A DNA stretch of 64,000 nt from Symbiodinium natans. Lineage: Eukaryota; Sar; Dinophyceae; Suessiales; Symbiodiniaceae. The notes under the pieces are model-generated. The model did no database searches. It was given only the letters and a program-made list of their open reading frames with translations, and was not told where the DNA came from. The stretch spans positions 248,001 to 312,000 of the forward strand of contig CAJNDS010002173.1 of NCBI GenBank assembly GCA_905221605.1, written 5' to 3'. A program made the position numbers and the translations under genes. Positions 46,701 through 58,647 of the stretch are shown here, piece by piece (position 1 is the stretch's first letter; each line of letters starts with the position of its first letter).

Positions 46701-48155
46701 CCAAGGGCCTCGGACTGCCAATGCATGGAAGCCTCGACCTGCCAGGAGCTTTGCAGTTCGGGGCTTTCGGGGCGATCTTTAGGGTCTCTTAGGACAGGTT
46801 ACACTGTTCCTTTGTTGCCCAGACTTGGGGAACCCTTGTATACCCCTTGTATACCGTATAAAACTTCAGAACCCTTCTAGAGAAGGTGTGGGAGCATATC
46901 CGCCGAGGCCTGGGGCCGAAGGTGTATAGGTTGTGAGAACAGGCACCCCCCTCCGAATCCTCCCCCCAAGCAGAAAGCCACACGTCGGCCTAAACTAACC
47001 CTCAACCCTGCACCCTAAACCAAACCCGGAACCCTAAACCCTAAACCCTAAACCCAACCCTCATTGCTTGGGGTGCAGCGACTTGGGCGCTGCGGAATCA
47101 CCATGCTCACGCGGATGCGCTGGGTCGGGCCGAGGCGGGTCGCGTAGCGCAAAAATTAAGGGACCATGTAACCTCCCCAAGAGGGTCCACATTCACAGCT
47201 TAGGGTTTAGGGTAACAGGGGGGGTTGCAATGGAAGGTTGCTCATTTCGAGTGCGTTGCGGGGCGATTTAAGCTGGGGTTTCGGACTTAAGCTCTCAACC
47301 CCCAAAAAAAACGCCTGCGTTCGGGACCGCGACGCCAGCTCGCGTCGCGAGGGGATCTCCACCAGTACCTGAGCTGCAGGTTGAGAAGGGTCCTGAAGGT
47401 TTCGGGATGACTCTCTTGAATGGTGATTCTCTTGAGAATCTCAACTCCAAACCGGGGAGTGGACTGACTCCTACATGAGAAATGGAGAACTGCCTCTTTT
47501 TTGCTCATTAAATTCGAGTACCCTTTTAGGCAATGCTGTGGCCTCGGGAAGTGCCCTAGTTTAGCACAGGCCGAGATGCTGGTGGTTTCAAGGAAGGGTT
47601 CGGGTGAAGGGTTTGAGGACAAGCAGGGAGAGGGCCTTCACCTTCTTGACAACACGAGGCTCTCAGTCTCTAAGCAACGATATCTTTGGGGTAGTGGCCC
47701 CCAAGATGCTGGTGTTTTCAAAGTTTCTTCCCGGCGTGACCCTAGTGTTCTACTTAGGCCGCGGAGGAGGCGCCAACCTAGCAGGATTGTTCTCCTTCTC
47801 CAGGCACCAGACGCTCAGCAGATTGTCCTCGAAGCTTTGTCTCAGAAAACAACCCCCCCGAAGGAAGGAGGCTGCTCAGGGTTTTAGGGTACTTCCGCGG
47901 AGTACGCAGCAGGGAGCTCCACTAACATTGCTCCAAAACTCCCGGATGGTTCCAAATCCCCAACCCTAAGCCCCTGCCTTATCTCTAGCAAAGCATGGCG
48001 TCTTTGACACGCAACCCACCCCCTCTGCTGAGATCCCAAAAACCCTAAGTCCCAAAACTTGCGGAGAACACCAGGAACCCCGAAGAGTCCTTGGGGGACC
48101 ATTGGAAGGTGCTCAGCTCGGGGAACTTCAAGGTCCGCTTCTTCCCGTCTTCATC
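40760..48155 (-). CDS. EIF3B: eIF3 subunit b, second half of the propeller and C-terminal helices
   Basis: Exons: about 48077-48155 (KKRTLKFPELSTFQWSP), 47778-47827 (DNLLSVWCLEKENNPAR), about 47893-47928 (MLVELPAAYS), 46709-46738 (VEASMHWQSE, 30 nt), 46309-46346 (GDYLCLINTKLSK), 45966-46003 (TKKKGATNLEIF), 45592-45648 (IREKNIPVDIVEVKDSV), 45174-45263 (FHWETKGHRFSLLTSD), 44721-44799 (KCEVLSFFDLPSNSYNN), 43879-43966 (QYFVCAAVGHGDLLFGG), 43626-43672 (DEHFMLTDVQWDPS), 43381 down to about 43327 (YVITAVTQPMQNEIGGF), 43048-43098 (SMEAGFAIWTFQGRVL), 42839-42868 (RQQKEKLW), 41826-41859 (YSKKYDQLDDQ), 41004-41038 and 40760-40789 (EREGKMNAFR). Most junctions are exact in frame. The FLWRPHPP exon after 42839 is missing from my reading. 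Donors are about half GC; 42839 is GA. Order and sequence leave little doubt on identity. Confidence 0.93.
41304..41532. repeat. Tetranucleotide and hexanucleotide microsatellites in an eIF3b intron
   Basis: (ATAC/ATGC)n from 41304 to 41456, then (GATATA)n with about seven copies at 41490-41532. A (TA)n tract lies nearby at 41077-41105. Confidence 0.92.
42630..42649. repeat. Poly-G tract in an eIF3b intron
   Basis: About 18 G in a row on the plus strand (poly-C on the gene strand). Comparable runs sit in the same gene at 45361-45372, 45518-45535 and 45676-45695. Confidence 0.9.
44566..44706. repeat. CCCTCTAAA-type minisatellite in an eIF3b intron
   Basis: About 15 copies of a 9-nt unit (CCCTCTAAA, CCCTCTAAG, CCCACTAAA). 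It begins 15 nt inside the intron after the GT donor at 44720. The Glu-Gly-Leu frame over it on the minus strand is intronic read-through. Confidence 0.9.
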
Positions 48156-48608
48156 CTCCGCCAAGGGAAAACTGGGGTGGCTTTGGGGATCTATGCAAGG
48201 TATTCTTCCAACAGGAGACTAGACTGGGTGGGGGTGAAGGCTCTGTAACATTTCGAGTTACTGTGGGCTGTATGGAGATTAGGGATAGGGTTCATAGCTT
48301 TGGAAAGTTCGAGATCATCCAGATCACAGATCTTCTTGCTCGCGCGGCACTTTCAGGCCCAATCCTTTCACGAAAGGCAGCACCCTCGACATGGAAAACG
48401 CTTCGGAAACAAAAAAGCAGCTTCGACAGCTCTGCAAAAAAACTTCAACTCGCGGATCGTATGGCCTCCCTCAACGGGCAACTCAGGCTACACTGATCCT
48501 AAGCCCAACTCACAGCCCTTTAGGATTTGACGGGTGTGGGAAACTCAGGGTTTGTGAAGGCATGTCTTTTGAGGTTAGAGGGTTTGCAAGTCTAAGTCGA
48601 GATCACGC

Positions 48609-51600
48609 CTTGATCAGGTTGAAGGTGTCGGTCTCGCGCACAGAGATCGACGCTTCGTTGCACTCGGCAAAGTACTTGCCGTCGTGGCCTTGGACCGTCC
48701 ATCCCCAAACATGTCGTGTAGGTGCTCATGTTTCTGTGTATCGGGAGAATTACGGCTTGCGAGGGCTGAAGAAGGGTTTGGGGCCATGATCTTCCATGTC
48801 GGAACTGCGGTCGCTGAGGGTTCAGGGTTTGGGGCTTGGGGCTTGCTTTGGGGGTTTCGGGCTTTTGGGTTTTTGGGGATTTGAGAGGGCTATAGCGGTA
48901 TATTAGCTGTTGGTCTTGGGCACATCTTTGTGTTTTGGGAAGTTTTGGCCCCAAACTCAAACTCCTCCCGAACACGTCGAAGTAGAGACGAGCAGCTCCA
49001 CAGGAAGTGGGGGAAGTCGCCGCCTAGCGGTGCCACTGCTGGGGTACCTCATGCCCGCAGCACAGGTCTTGGGCCACAAGGCTTCTGCCTTTGGGGGCTT
49101 GGGGGCTTGGGGGCTTGGGGGCTTGGACATGATTCTGCAGCTGTGCTTTTCGGATAAGCGGGTCGGGGGAGAACGGGGCTTTAAGCCTCTTGCGCATTGG
49201 GGCTTCGAGAGGCCCCGAAAATTCCACAGTACTTCTATGGCCACTTCTGACCGAAGAGGATCTGTCTTGCACCGTTTCGAGATCCCAGGTGACCTTGCAA
49301 TCGTACCCCAATCCCAGCATGGGGCATGGCCTAACCCTAAATCCGAAACCCAATACTCCCAAGCCCCCGCCAGCCACCCAGTACAGGGCACGGCAGTTGA
49401 AGACACACTCGCCCGTCAGGACGCGATGGATGCGCACGGCCTGCAAGGCAGAGCCCAGAAAGTGGCATTTAGAAGGTGCTTGGGAAGCGAGGGAAGGAGG
49501 GAGGGGGCCCACTTCCCACCTGCGCATCGTTCTCGAGCGCTGAAGTGCCGTTCCATGTCAGGGCATACTCCTGCAAGTGGGTCCCATGCTCATCCCTAAA
49601 CCCATGAAGAGGCTCACAGGAACCATAATTACCTCAACGTCTGTGCTGCCTGGACTGCACTAGTCACTATACTGTTTGCCGACGACTTTAGCAGAAACTC
49701 GGGAGCAAACGACGCTTACCCCATAGAACATTGGGTTTAGGCTTCAGGGTTTTGGGGTTTGAAAGTTTGGGCCACTCCACGGGACCTGGGGTTCAGAAGT
49801 CCGCAGCTTCATCAAGCCTTCAGCACTCTGGGAGTGAACAAAACCCGACAGGCTGAAGATCCTGAACTTCGAAAGCTCGGCCAACGAGGGCTTTAAGGGG
49901 GGCTCAGTGTTTAGGATCCTTTCCCCATGTCGGAATTGAAGGGGAGGAGAAAAAATTCGGGAGAGGGCATGACAAGAAAGCGAGCCCTGGCAAGGTCTCC
50001 TCCGTGGGCGAGAACTCCAAGTACCTTGCTGGTGCTTGCGTTTTACCGGATTTGGGGCTTGGGCCCCAAAACCCTCTCGAATGCCTCTCGGCCTATGTCC
50101 AAACCCTAGAAGCTTTCGGGCTCCGACCATCAACCCCCCCGCCCCCCAAACTTTAGAGGGCTTTGGGTTTTGAATGTTTAGAGGGGTTACCGCCCCTCCC
50201 AAGAAAACACAAAAAATATGATTTTAAAAAAAAAGATAAAGCATGCCTCCGAAGCCCCATACACTCCTCAGAGGATTCGACGACGCTTCGTGCCAGGGTG
50301 CTTCACGCCGTCGTGCGCGAAGCGGATTTTCTTGGTGAACTCTGGGCCGCCCCAGAGAGCCACACCCTGGATACAGGTTTAGGGGGCTTTGGGGTTTAGG
50401 GATACGGGCGGGCCGGCTGGCAAAAGGTTTTTCAGGGAGGTTTGGGGTCGTTAGTATGGAGGAGGGGGTGTGTCTAGGGGTTCAGAGTTGAGGGTTTTGT
50501 GGCTTATGGGATTTAGGGCGCTTTGGGGCTGTGGGCTCAAGACGGATGGTCTAGGCGTAAGCCCCGAATGAGTCTCAACCCCCTATTTCCTTAACAACCC
50601 GGAACACCTACCCAAAAGTTATTCGAAATAGGTGGCCTGGAAGCCTGGACCCCGACAGGGTTTGGTTGTTTCGTGAGGGTTCAGAAGGTTCAGAGGGCTC
50701 AGAGGGCTCAGAGGGTTCAGAAGATCATCAGAGGGTTCAGAGGGTTCAGAGGGCTCAGGGTGCATTGGCACGCCTGCTTGTGGAACGTCGTCAGGAAGTG
50801 GCCCAGCGGGGACCACTGCACCTGCAAGTGCGAAGATGACCTAAACCGTCTAAACCACACACACACACCGCAAACCCCCCCAAATCCCAAATCCCAATCT
50901 GAGTTTGGTCTGGGAACCCAGAGGTGTTGCTGGGTGGAAGGGCTGGAGTGTAGCCCAGCGGAAGACACTTCTGCCCCCCCCGGTGTGCCTGCCAGTCGCA
51001 CCAAATCTTGCCGGTTCGCTTTTCTCGCTCGCCGCCATAGCAGAGAGTCGGCTCGCCTGGACGCTCCGTGGGAGTCGCTGGTCTTCTTTCGGGTTTTACC
51101 AGGGTGTTGCCGTTCGGGCTTTTGAAGTCAGGGACAAGGATAGTGGGTCTCGGGCTCAGCAGCGTTCCTTGCCAAAGCCCAGTTACCGGCCCTTCCCCCA
51201 ACGACTCTTGACCACTTCCAAGAGTTCCCGAGGTCGAAAGCAGTGGGCACCCTCTGGGACAAAAGTGCCTATGGTAGTGTCGTGCCAATAGATCTCGGTC
51301 TCTGTCTGGTAGCGCAGCAGGAACCTCGGATTTGCCGCAGGGGGAAAGTGGAGTGGACATTGGGTCTGCAGGATCACTTGGCATGCAGGCTGAAGGCACG
51401 TAAACCCTAAGCCCTAAACCCTAAGCGCCTGAACCCTAAACTGTCAACTCAGGCCCTCTTGGGTTTAGAGCTCACAGTCGACTGGAAGAGCCCTGAACGT
51501 CCCCAAATGCCAAGAGTGCGCGTAGAGCTCCTCTTCATTCCGGGCGCTTGGGTTCAGGGTTTAGGTTGTAGTGTTCAGGGTGAAAGAGTTCTGGCTTCCA

Positions 51601-51924
51601 GGGTTGTAGGGTCGAGGAGTTGGCCTGGGACCGCATCGCCGGCATCAATCCACAATCTCGAACCTCTAGCCCCCCCCAAAGCTCTCAAACTCACCCCCCC
51701 CCCCCCCCCCCACGAGCGACAAGAAGACAGCCCTAAACCACGACAGAACAACCAATCGCTGCACTTCCCAGAGCCACCGCCCACCCCCCCTTGGCGGCAA
51801 ACACCCTCAACGAAGGCCCTACCGACCCTGCGCCGCGTCACTGCTCCCGGCACTTGGTATCTGTAAGCCAGGACCGGAAGTCGTTCCGAGAGTAGCTGGC
51901 GAGGGTACGCCTCGGCTTGAAGTC
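48609..51924 (-). CDS. EIF3B: eIF3 subunit b, first half of the WD40 propeller
   Basis: Exons in transcription order: 51854-51924 (RRTLASYSRNDFRSWL), 51269-51324 (FLLRYQTETEIYWHDT), 50989-51056 (CYGGEREKRTGKIWCDW), 50774-50821 (VQWSPLGHFLTTFHKQ), about 50293-50366 (ALWGGPEFTKKIRFAH), 49520-49570 (EYALTWNGTSALENDAQ), about 49392-49440 (AVRIHRVLTGECVFNC), 48997-49023 (GDFPHFLW, a 27-nt micro-exon) and 48609-48688 (HDGKYFAECNEASISV). Every listed junction I tested restores the conserved eIF3b sequence, for example GEPTLCYGG across 51269/51056 and LWSHDGKYF across 48997/48688. Donors after 51269, 50989, 50774, 48997 and 48609 are GC. The exon coding the DFSPxE segment between 50293 and 49570 was not found. 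Confidence 0.93.
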
Positions 51925-52263
51925 CTGCAAAGGCTTGACAGGTTTTCAGAGGGATTTTTGAGTGTTTCTCTTGTAAGGTGGCTTGGGCGTTTAGGCTTCT
52001 TAGGGTTGTTGGGGCTTTATTGGTTTAAGATTCCGGATTTGGGTGAGGGTGTGAGAGGCTAAGCAGCGGGGTGATGAAAGACTTTAAACCCAGGGCTACG
52101 TATTTCCGAAAGAGATGGAAGGAGAATCCACAGGGAACTGTGGGTTGAGCAACCCTTTGCATCAAGAGATGCGCCTTCGTTCGCATCACAAGATAATGAA
52201 GGACCGCCTACTCAGTAGAGGGCCCGTATGCAAAAAAAGACAGGAACGGAAGCCATGTAGGTC

Positions 52264-54623
52264 CTCGTCTCGGTTCGTAATCTCGTTGAACTGGTCAAAC
52301 TTCACGACCTCACGGCTGGGACTGAAATCGCACCGTGAAAACCATGCCAACAACTCGGGTTCTGAATCTGCAGCATTGGCCCAAACACAGCAAGGGGCAA
52401 ACGACCGAAGGAAAAAAACTTTAGGCTCAGGGCTGAGGAGAGTTTAGTTGTTCCTTCTTTCTTTCTTGGAAGGGTCAGGAGTCAGGAGGGCAAGTTAGGC
52501 AATGCTCGCGCGTGTAAAGTGCTGCGGGGCCAAACTCCGTGCCCTCCCTGAGCGCGCCTTGAAGGTGTGCTTCTTGTCTAAGCTCATGCCATCCAGGGCC
52601 TGTTCACAAGAACTTCAACATCGAAAGTGCGGGGCTGCTACACGGCCCCGGCCAAACAACAGCCCAGAAAAAGCCTGTTCTGGGCAGCGGACCTGGCTGA
52701 ACCCCTCCCCCAAAGGCAAAACAAACCGAGAACCCACGGCTGCGCCTGCTGCGCCTGTGTGGCTGCCTCGGGGGTCTCATAGGTGATGAGCACGCAGCCC
52801 TCGGTCATGGTGCCTGCTTCGTGTTTCTCGGTGGGGGGGCGGGGGGGTTGCGTCTACCTGGGAGGGGTATTGGGTCGAGGGCTGACAGCTTCAGCTTCAT
52901 TAGAGCTTCGGAAGGGCCAATGGCATACTGAGAACTGCTTCCAAGAGCCCTAGGCCCGAAACGAGCCCGTTGCCGAATAGAGCCAAGGACCCAAATGAAA
53001 CCTCATCAACCTTAACGCCCTCAAATCTTAAGCAGGAGAACTCTCGTTCCAGGTTTGGTCTCCAAGTTCTGGGCACTACGGGCTCCGCCCAATCAGAAGC
53101 GCCGGGCATCTAAAAGTTTTTGGGATCTTGTAGATCCTGGTTTCTAGGCTGAAGCCGCTGCCAGGGTTCGGGATCGTCCGGGTTCATTGGGGAAAGCCCG
53201 GGGTGAAGCCCGGGGTGAGCTGAGTTGGCTTCTGTTGCGACCTGCCGCGTTGAAGGGCATCTCTTTCTCGTTCTCGCCGTACTTGTTGAACAGCTTCGAG
53301 ATCACACCTGCGCTCTTGTGCCATGTAGCCAATGTAGCCCTGAATTTCTGTGACCCGTCAAAGTCCCCCAACCCAGCATGAGCCAGAATTCTTCGCACTT
53401 CCAGGGCCGTCTGAAAGTGGGGTCAACCCGCAACTTTTCAGCGACAGCCGTTTCCTGGCCTAAGAGCTTGTCGAACTTCTCCTTCGGCACTTGCGGAATG
53501 CCGGAGACTACCACTGTGCCTCAGAGCTGCACACAAGCACCAGCGTTCGCAAAAAAAAAATGCTCTTTCCTAGCTGTTCCGCAATCCTGAAGGCCTCTTC
53601 AGCTTGGCGTGGCAGACCTTTGGAGCCTAGAGCCTGAAATCACCACTGCCGCATTCCTGACTCTGTGAGAATCTGCAGGTTCTGCAGAACCCCATGCGCC
53701 CAAAAGGCCGTCATGATGGGAGTTCGTTAGTTCCCGTCGAATACGCTGAATCAGCTCAAGACACAAGAACGAACCACCCTGACTAGAGACCAAGAGATCG
53801 CCAGTTCACGCGTCGCACGAACCCGCTTAAACACCAATCCAACCGCAGCACCCATCACAGCCTCGTTCTCCCTCGTTGTAACCACCCTCGAAAACCCCAA
53901 CGATCCAAAACCCCACACCATCCCCTTCCGTTTCCCGTCTGAGGCGCTGGGGAAGCTATCATCAAGCCGCAGCGGCTCCTCGAGGGTGTCGATGTCCTCT
54001 CCTTCGCCTAAGCCGGAGTCTTTGGTCTTGTTGGGTGACACTTGAAGTGAAGCCTGAACACTGAACAGCTGCTCTGAAACCAGAATCTGCCTGAAACCTA
54101 AAGCTTCAGATTCTTCGCCGTCGGCTCTGGCAGATTCCGATGGGAGTAATGTGGGAGGCTTCTCAGCGGGATGTGGACATTGTCGGCTGTTACTTTGAAT
54201 GCGCTGTGTTCGGGAATGTGTGCAGCTCAAGTCGTCATGCCGGTTCGGGAAAGGGGACATTTGAATTAGAGATAGCCCCTGCCAAGCAGAGGAACTGCGC
54301 AAGTCTTGCACCTCATCAGCTCTGGCTTATAAGCTTTGCGAGCGCTTGCGCAGGTAGGGGAGGCCACTCAGTTGGCTGCTCACAATGGAAGACGTTGCTC
54401 ATGCTGCAATAGACCTTCCCGATGAGTCACCTACGTGATCTGGGTGTAGCCCCTTCCTAAACCCCTAAACCCTCCCAAATCCCCTAAACCCCCGCAACTC
54501 CTGAAGCCCAACACCCCCCCCCACCCTCCGTAACCTCCCCCTCAAAGACCTTGCATCTTTGAGGGCCGAGAGGCCATCGGAGATGAAGTCCATAAGATCC
54601 TCCTCCTCTCTTTCCTCGAGCTC
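52264..54623 (-). CDS. EIF3B: eIF3 subunit b, N-terminal exons with the RRM
   Basis: eIF3b is a scaffold of the eIF3 complex that recruits the 43S preinitiation complex to mRNA. Exons: 54550-54623 (EEREEEDLMDFISDGL), 53948-54019 (TLEEPLRLDDSFPS), 53460-53519 (VVVSGIPQVPKEKFDKLL), 53242-53307 (GVISKLFNKYGENEKEM), 52738-52813 (TMTEGCVLITYETPEAA) and 52264 to about 52320 (VVKFDQFNEITNRDE). They follow family order: acidic leader, DDSFP before the RRM, first beta strand VVVSGIPQVP, and KYG turn. The exons at 53519, 53307 and 52813 join with exact phase. Donors include GC (after 53460) and GA (after 52264). The exon at 54550 and the ATG upstream of it are the least certain. The promoter was not recognised. 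Confidence 0.88.
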
Positions 54624-57600
54624 CTGCGCTCGAGACTTGAGGGGTTCAAAATTAACGGCCCAACCAATGAAATCCCAAGCCCGCCTTCTCCACTAAGTCG
54701 AAAATGTCGGCCATGGGTTTCGTCCTTGGGCTTGGGGTCTCGTTGTAGGGTATCATAAAGCCTGCCGTGTTTAGGGCTTGGGGTCAAGCAGCCCTAAACC
54801 CTCAAAGCAACCAGTTGATCCGCTGTGAGGAGCCCCGAATTCAGCAGAGCCTCAAGCAGCGTGATTCAGATCAAAACTGGCCGCCCTGCGAGTATTTCAG
54901 CCTTCCGCTTTGTGTGGTCCGAGCGGCTTAACCCACAATGGCTGCGCAGACGCTGTAAAGATTCGGTAGGGTTCCGGGTGGCTTAGGACTGCATGTGGGG
55001 CTTCAGCTTGAGGTGTGGGGCAACTCCACGGCAGAACTAAGTTGAAGGCAGACCCCAACCCACGAACCCTTCCTTGCAGCATACATACCGCTAACCTCGA
55101 TCCTTATGCACTCCACAAAAAGTCTCGGGCACCGTTGCTCCCTGAAACCCCCACATCCGCTCGGGTCGCAGGCCGGGACGCCCCACCTTCTGCCTGGCAC
55201 TGGCTCAATCTTCAGAAACCTTAAAGCTCTTTTAACCCAAAAATCTCTGCACAGCTTTCCTTAGCAACCTTGAACAAAGTTGCAGAAGCCGCACATTCGG
55301 GAATCCTAAGCCGCTTCGGCTGGCAACCCCTTGAGAATTCAAGAGAGAGAAAGTGCTAAGACCACCCCCGCCCCCAAATTCTCAGAAGACCCGCCCCGAA
55401 AAAAAGCAATGAAATAAAGCAGAATCAAGAAGCTGAAGGGTTTGGAGTTTGAGTTTTGGGCTTAGGGCGTCTTCATGCCAGGATAGCGCCACCTCACTTT
55501 CAGGGGGTGCGTAGGTGGCGGCCACCCCCTTGAAGCTGGGGGAGTTCCCCAGCTCCCCCCCCCCACAGCATCAACAGTAGGGTTGGGAATTTAGGGTCGA
55601 GGGCTGCGGCATTCGGGGCCAAATGCCCAAAACCTCCCTCTTTGCAGGCCTCGGCGTCCTGGGAGTGGCTGGAGTGACCGGGGTGGTGGGTCTGCTGGAC
55701 GAGGGCGCCGTAGCCGGGCCTGCGATTGCAAAGCTGAGGAACTATTGAAGGTAGTCAACAGCTCAAAGTCTGACCTGCCCGGTTCACTGACCCGAACTTC
55801 CATCGTGGTGCTGTTTCATGGTTCAAGCTAAGGCCGCAGCGGTCGGGAATGCGCTCGTACCTCGCAGCCGATCCGAGTACTGAAGGCTGAGGGGTTTTGG
55901 GGGGGGCTTGAAAGCGGGTCCTTCCGGATCTTCGGGTGCAGGGGGCCACGGGGCACAGGCGGCACACTGGAACAAGCAAATGTTTGAGACATGAGGAACA
56001 AGGCAGAACCACAGCGCCGGCATTCAGCAGGCCTTGGGAAACCCTCATGCCACATCATGAAGCCAATGAGAAGGGCCTCATCCGCGGAGCACTGAAGGGC
56101 CGATTCGCCTGCACAGGGTGGGCACTTGAGATTCTGCCTTTTTGCATTGCTCTGGGTGTGCAGCAATGAACGGCTGACATGTGATGGCATGTGCTGACGT
56201 CACACTTGGAATTCAGGTCACAGACTGGATAGGTTCATAGTTGTTAACGAGCGTCAGCTTCCGAGCTGCACAGGAAAAGGAGCCAGGCAAGAAGAGGCGG
56301 CGTGCAGACACCCCTAGCACGGTCCCAGGCATTGCGAAGCTCAATCCTAATGCTTAATTGCACCGGCCTGAGTGAAATCAAGAAACAGCTTTCAACCTTG
56401 TGGCCCCTTGTGCCTCTGCCCCAACAACAAACCCACCTGTGTGATCTTAGAGCTTTCCAGTCTTGAGGTTTGGGAAGCTTAAGCACTTCAATCGGAAAAA
56501 CTAAGTGTCTGCACTGGTTTGGGCACTGATCTCAGTGCGTGAGCTCCTCGCAGGGAGGACAGGCTTTTCGGGGGCTCCCTCGAACTTGGGGGGGGAACGC
56601 AGCTCCTCCAAAAAGCTCCTTTCCGCCCGCCTGCACCCTCAGCTGCACTCGGGGGCTCGGTCGCAGCTGCGGCTCCCTGGCTTCTGGGGCTCTTGTGGGG
56701 CCTTTTTGGGTAGGACTTAGGGGGGCTTAGGTTTGGCGCTTAAGGGACTTAGGAAGCTTTGAAACAGGGCTTTGGGATGTCTAAATTCGGACAGCTAAGC
56801 CTAATGAGACAGCGTCCAAGGCCCTTTCCGGCTTTTCCCCAAGCGCAGAAAGCGCAGAAAGCGCAGAAAGCTGGGCGAGGTACAAGGGGCTAAGGGGTTG
56901 CGAAGAGGAAAGGCTGCAATTGGCTTGGGGTTTCCTAAACCCTAAACTTTAAACCCTATGGGGCTCAACGTGCGGACACTCCGTTCCGAAGGCACCTGGC
57001 TCGCCCCGCACCGCTTCCTCTGCGCTGTGGCGCATCTGCGCAAGTTTGGTCGCAAGGGAAGGGTTTCACTGGAAGGTCGTTCAGGGCAAGGAAATAAAGC
57101 CGAAGCAGTTCTACCTCCCAACATCCTGCAAAGATGCTTCGCAGAGCTTGGCACCCAGTGCGGACTTGAAACTCCAGACGCATTAAGCAAACCCCGAAAC
57201 CGCTCAGGAGTTTCATATGGCTTCCTCCACATTCTGGGACTCGTGTGAAGGGCTCAGGGCTTAGGGCTTCGGGTCTCTCGCGAACCCACACCCACAAACT
57301 GAGAGCCTACCTGGTCTGCCCCGCAATTCACCCCGATCTCTCGTTGCGACGGGAGGTGGTATATAGTATAGTGACCAGGGTTTCAAGAAATACCTTGACT
57401 GCCTTGTAACGGCAATCTTGGTCAACTTCAGTTTAACATCTTCCGCTGCAAGAAGAGCTGCGCATCGACACACATTTACGGACAATCACCAACATCTCAA
57501 TCATGCCAGCACTAGCCACCCGACTCAGGCACTTTTCCCAGTTTGGGTGTTCACTTTCCTCACCTAAGCCCCCTGTAAGCCCCTACTAAGCCCCCTAAGA

Positions 57601-58436
57601 GCTCAAAGGGAAGCCGGAGGATGACTTTGAGAGGCGCACTGCCGGCGGTCGACGGGCGACTCGGGCGGCGGCCCCTGCACGGCTTGGAGAGGGGCTTTGG
57701 GCTCAAAGGGGGTTACTCCCCCTGTTTCCCACAACCTCTATACTTTCATAACCAAAGGGTTTAACAGACAATCTTCTAAATCCGAGTCTATAGATCATGC
57801 TCTTGTGCTTCGGGGTTGAGGGATTAGGGTTTGGGATCTGGGGCAGCTGTTTTGGGCTACCGGCCACAGACCATGAAATGGAGAGAGGGGATTGCCAGCC
57901 AGAGGCTGAGGCAGGTGGCTTGCTACTTTTGCAGGGTTGCGAGCAGGAGCAACTAAATTTCAAAACCTGACAACAGAAAACCCGAAACCCTAAATCCCTT
58001 TTTACCCCTGAACTCACAACCCTTGACCCTAAACCCCAGCAGAGGCCCCCGGCAGCGACGAGGACTTTGCCAGGGCGCTGCCAGCAGCGCCGGAGCTGGC
58101 GGTGGACCCTGTGGGGCGAGGCGTGTAAGAATCGAAACAGGGCTCTTGTTGAGGGATCTCCAAATAGGGGGTTCCTCTGTAAATTCTCTAGATGAAGCAA
58201 GTGGGGGTGCAGCATGTCCGTCTTCCGGTGGAAATCGAGGAAGCCGTTTGAGCCCTTGGAGGCTTTTTACGGCAACCTCTCAAGTGCTCAAGTGCCTCGA
58301 GCGCTCCTGGCGCCAGCTGGGCTCTCCTGGAACCAGTGGGGCTCTTCCGCGGCACCCCGGGGACTCACGCTTCAGTCTACTGGGTTGTTGATGAGGAACT
58401 TAAACCGTAGGGTGTGGCCTGCGCAGCAGTACGACT

Positions 58437-58503
58437 TCATGTATATGTATATCCACATATATCCATCCATATCCATATACATATACATATACATATACAT
58501 ATG

Positions 58504-58534
<31 letters not shown>

Positions 58535-58536
58535 TG
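58437..58536. repeat. (ATATAC)n-type microsatellite
   Basis: ATATCC then about 10 copies of CATATA. It is the last simple repeat before the retroelement and may mark the left border of the inserted sequence. Confidence 0.9.
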
Positions 58537-58630
58537 TGAGCAGGTCTAAGCACGCACGTTGCATGTGCAGAGCTGCCAGGACCAGTACTGTAGTCTTCTT
58601 TGCATGTGTAGGTTTGCAATTCGTTTCAAT

Positions 58631-58647
58631 GCCAATTTTGGCTCAAG
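58631..58647 (+). other. Relict of the dinoflagellate spliced leader (candidate)
   Basis: GCCAATTTTGGCTCAAG differs from the 3' part of the known dinoflagellate trans-spliced leader (ending CCATTTTGGCTCAAG) by one inserted A. It lies about 280 nt upstream of the gag start, in the same orientation. Relicts of this kind arise when a trans-spliced mRNA is reverse transcribed back into the genome. The leader's own splice donor GT does not follow (AAG is followed by TACC), so this is not a spliced-leader RNA gene. Confidence 0.45.

Noticed and set aside
48608-48610. TGA after LIKA as the end of a gene
   Set aside because: A GC donor lies before it, and the exon at 48155 continues the eIF3b sequence in frame, so the stop is intronic.
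55648-55748. Plus-strand terminal exon encoding a Gly/Val-rich segment ending in KLRNY
   Set aside because: It has an acceptor and a stop, but the minus strand is equally open and splice-like there. No partner exon was found, so it is not listed as a gene.
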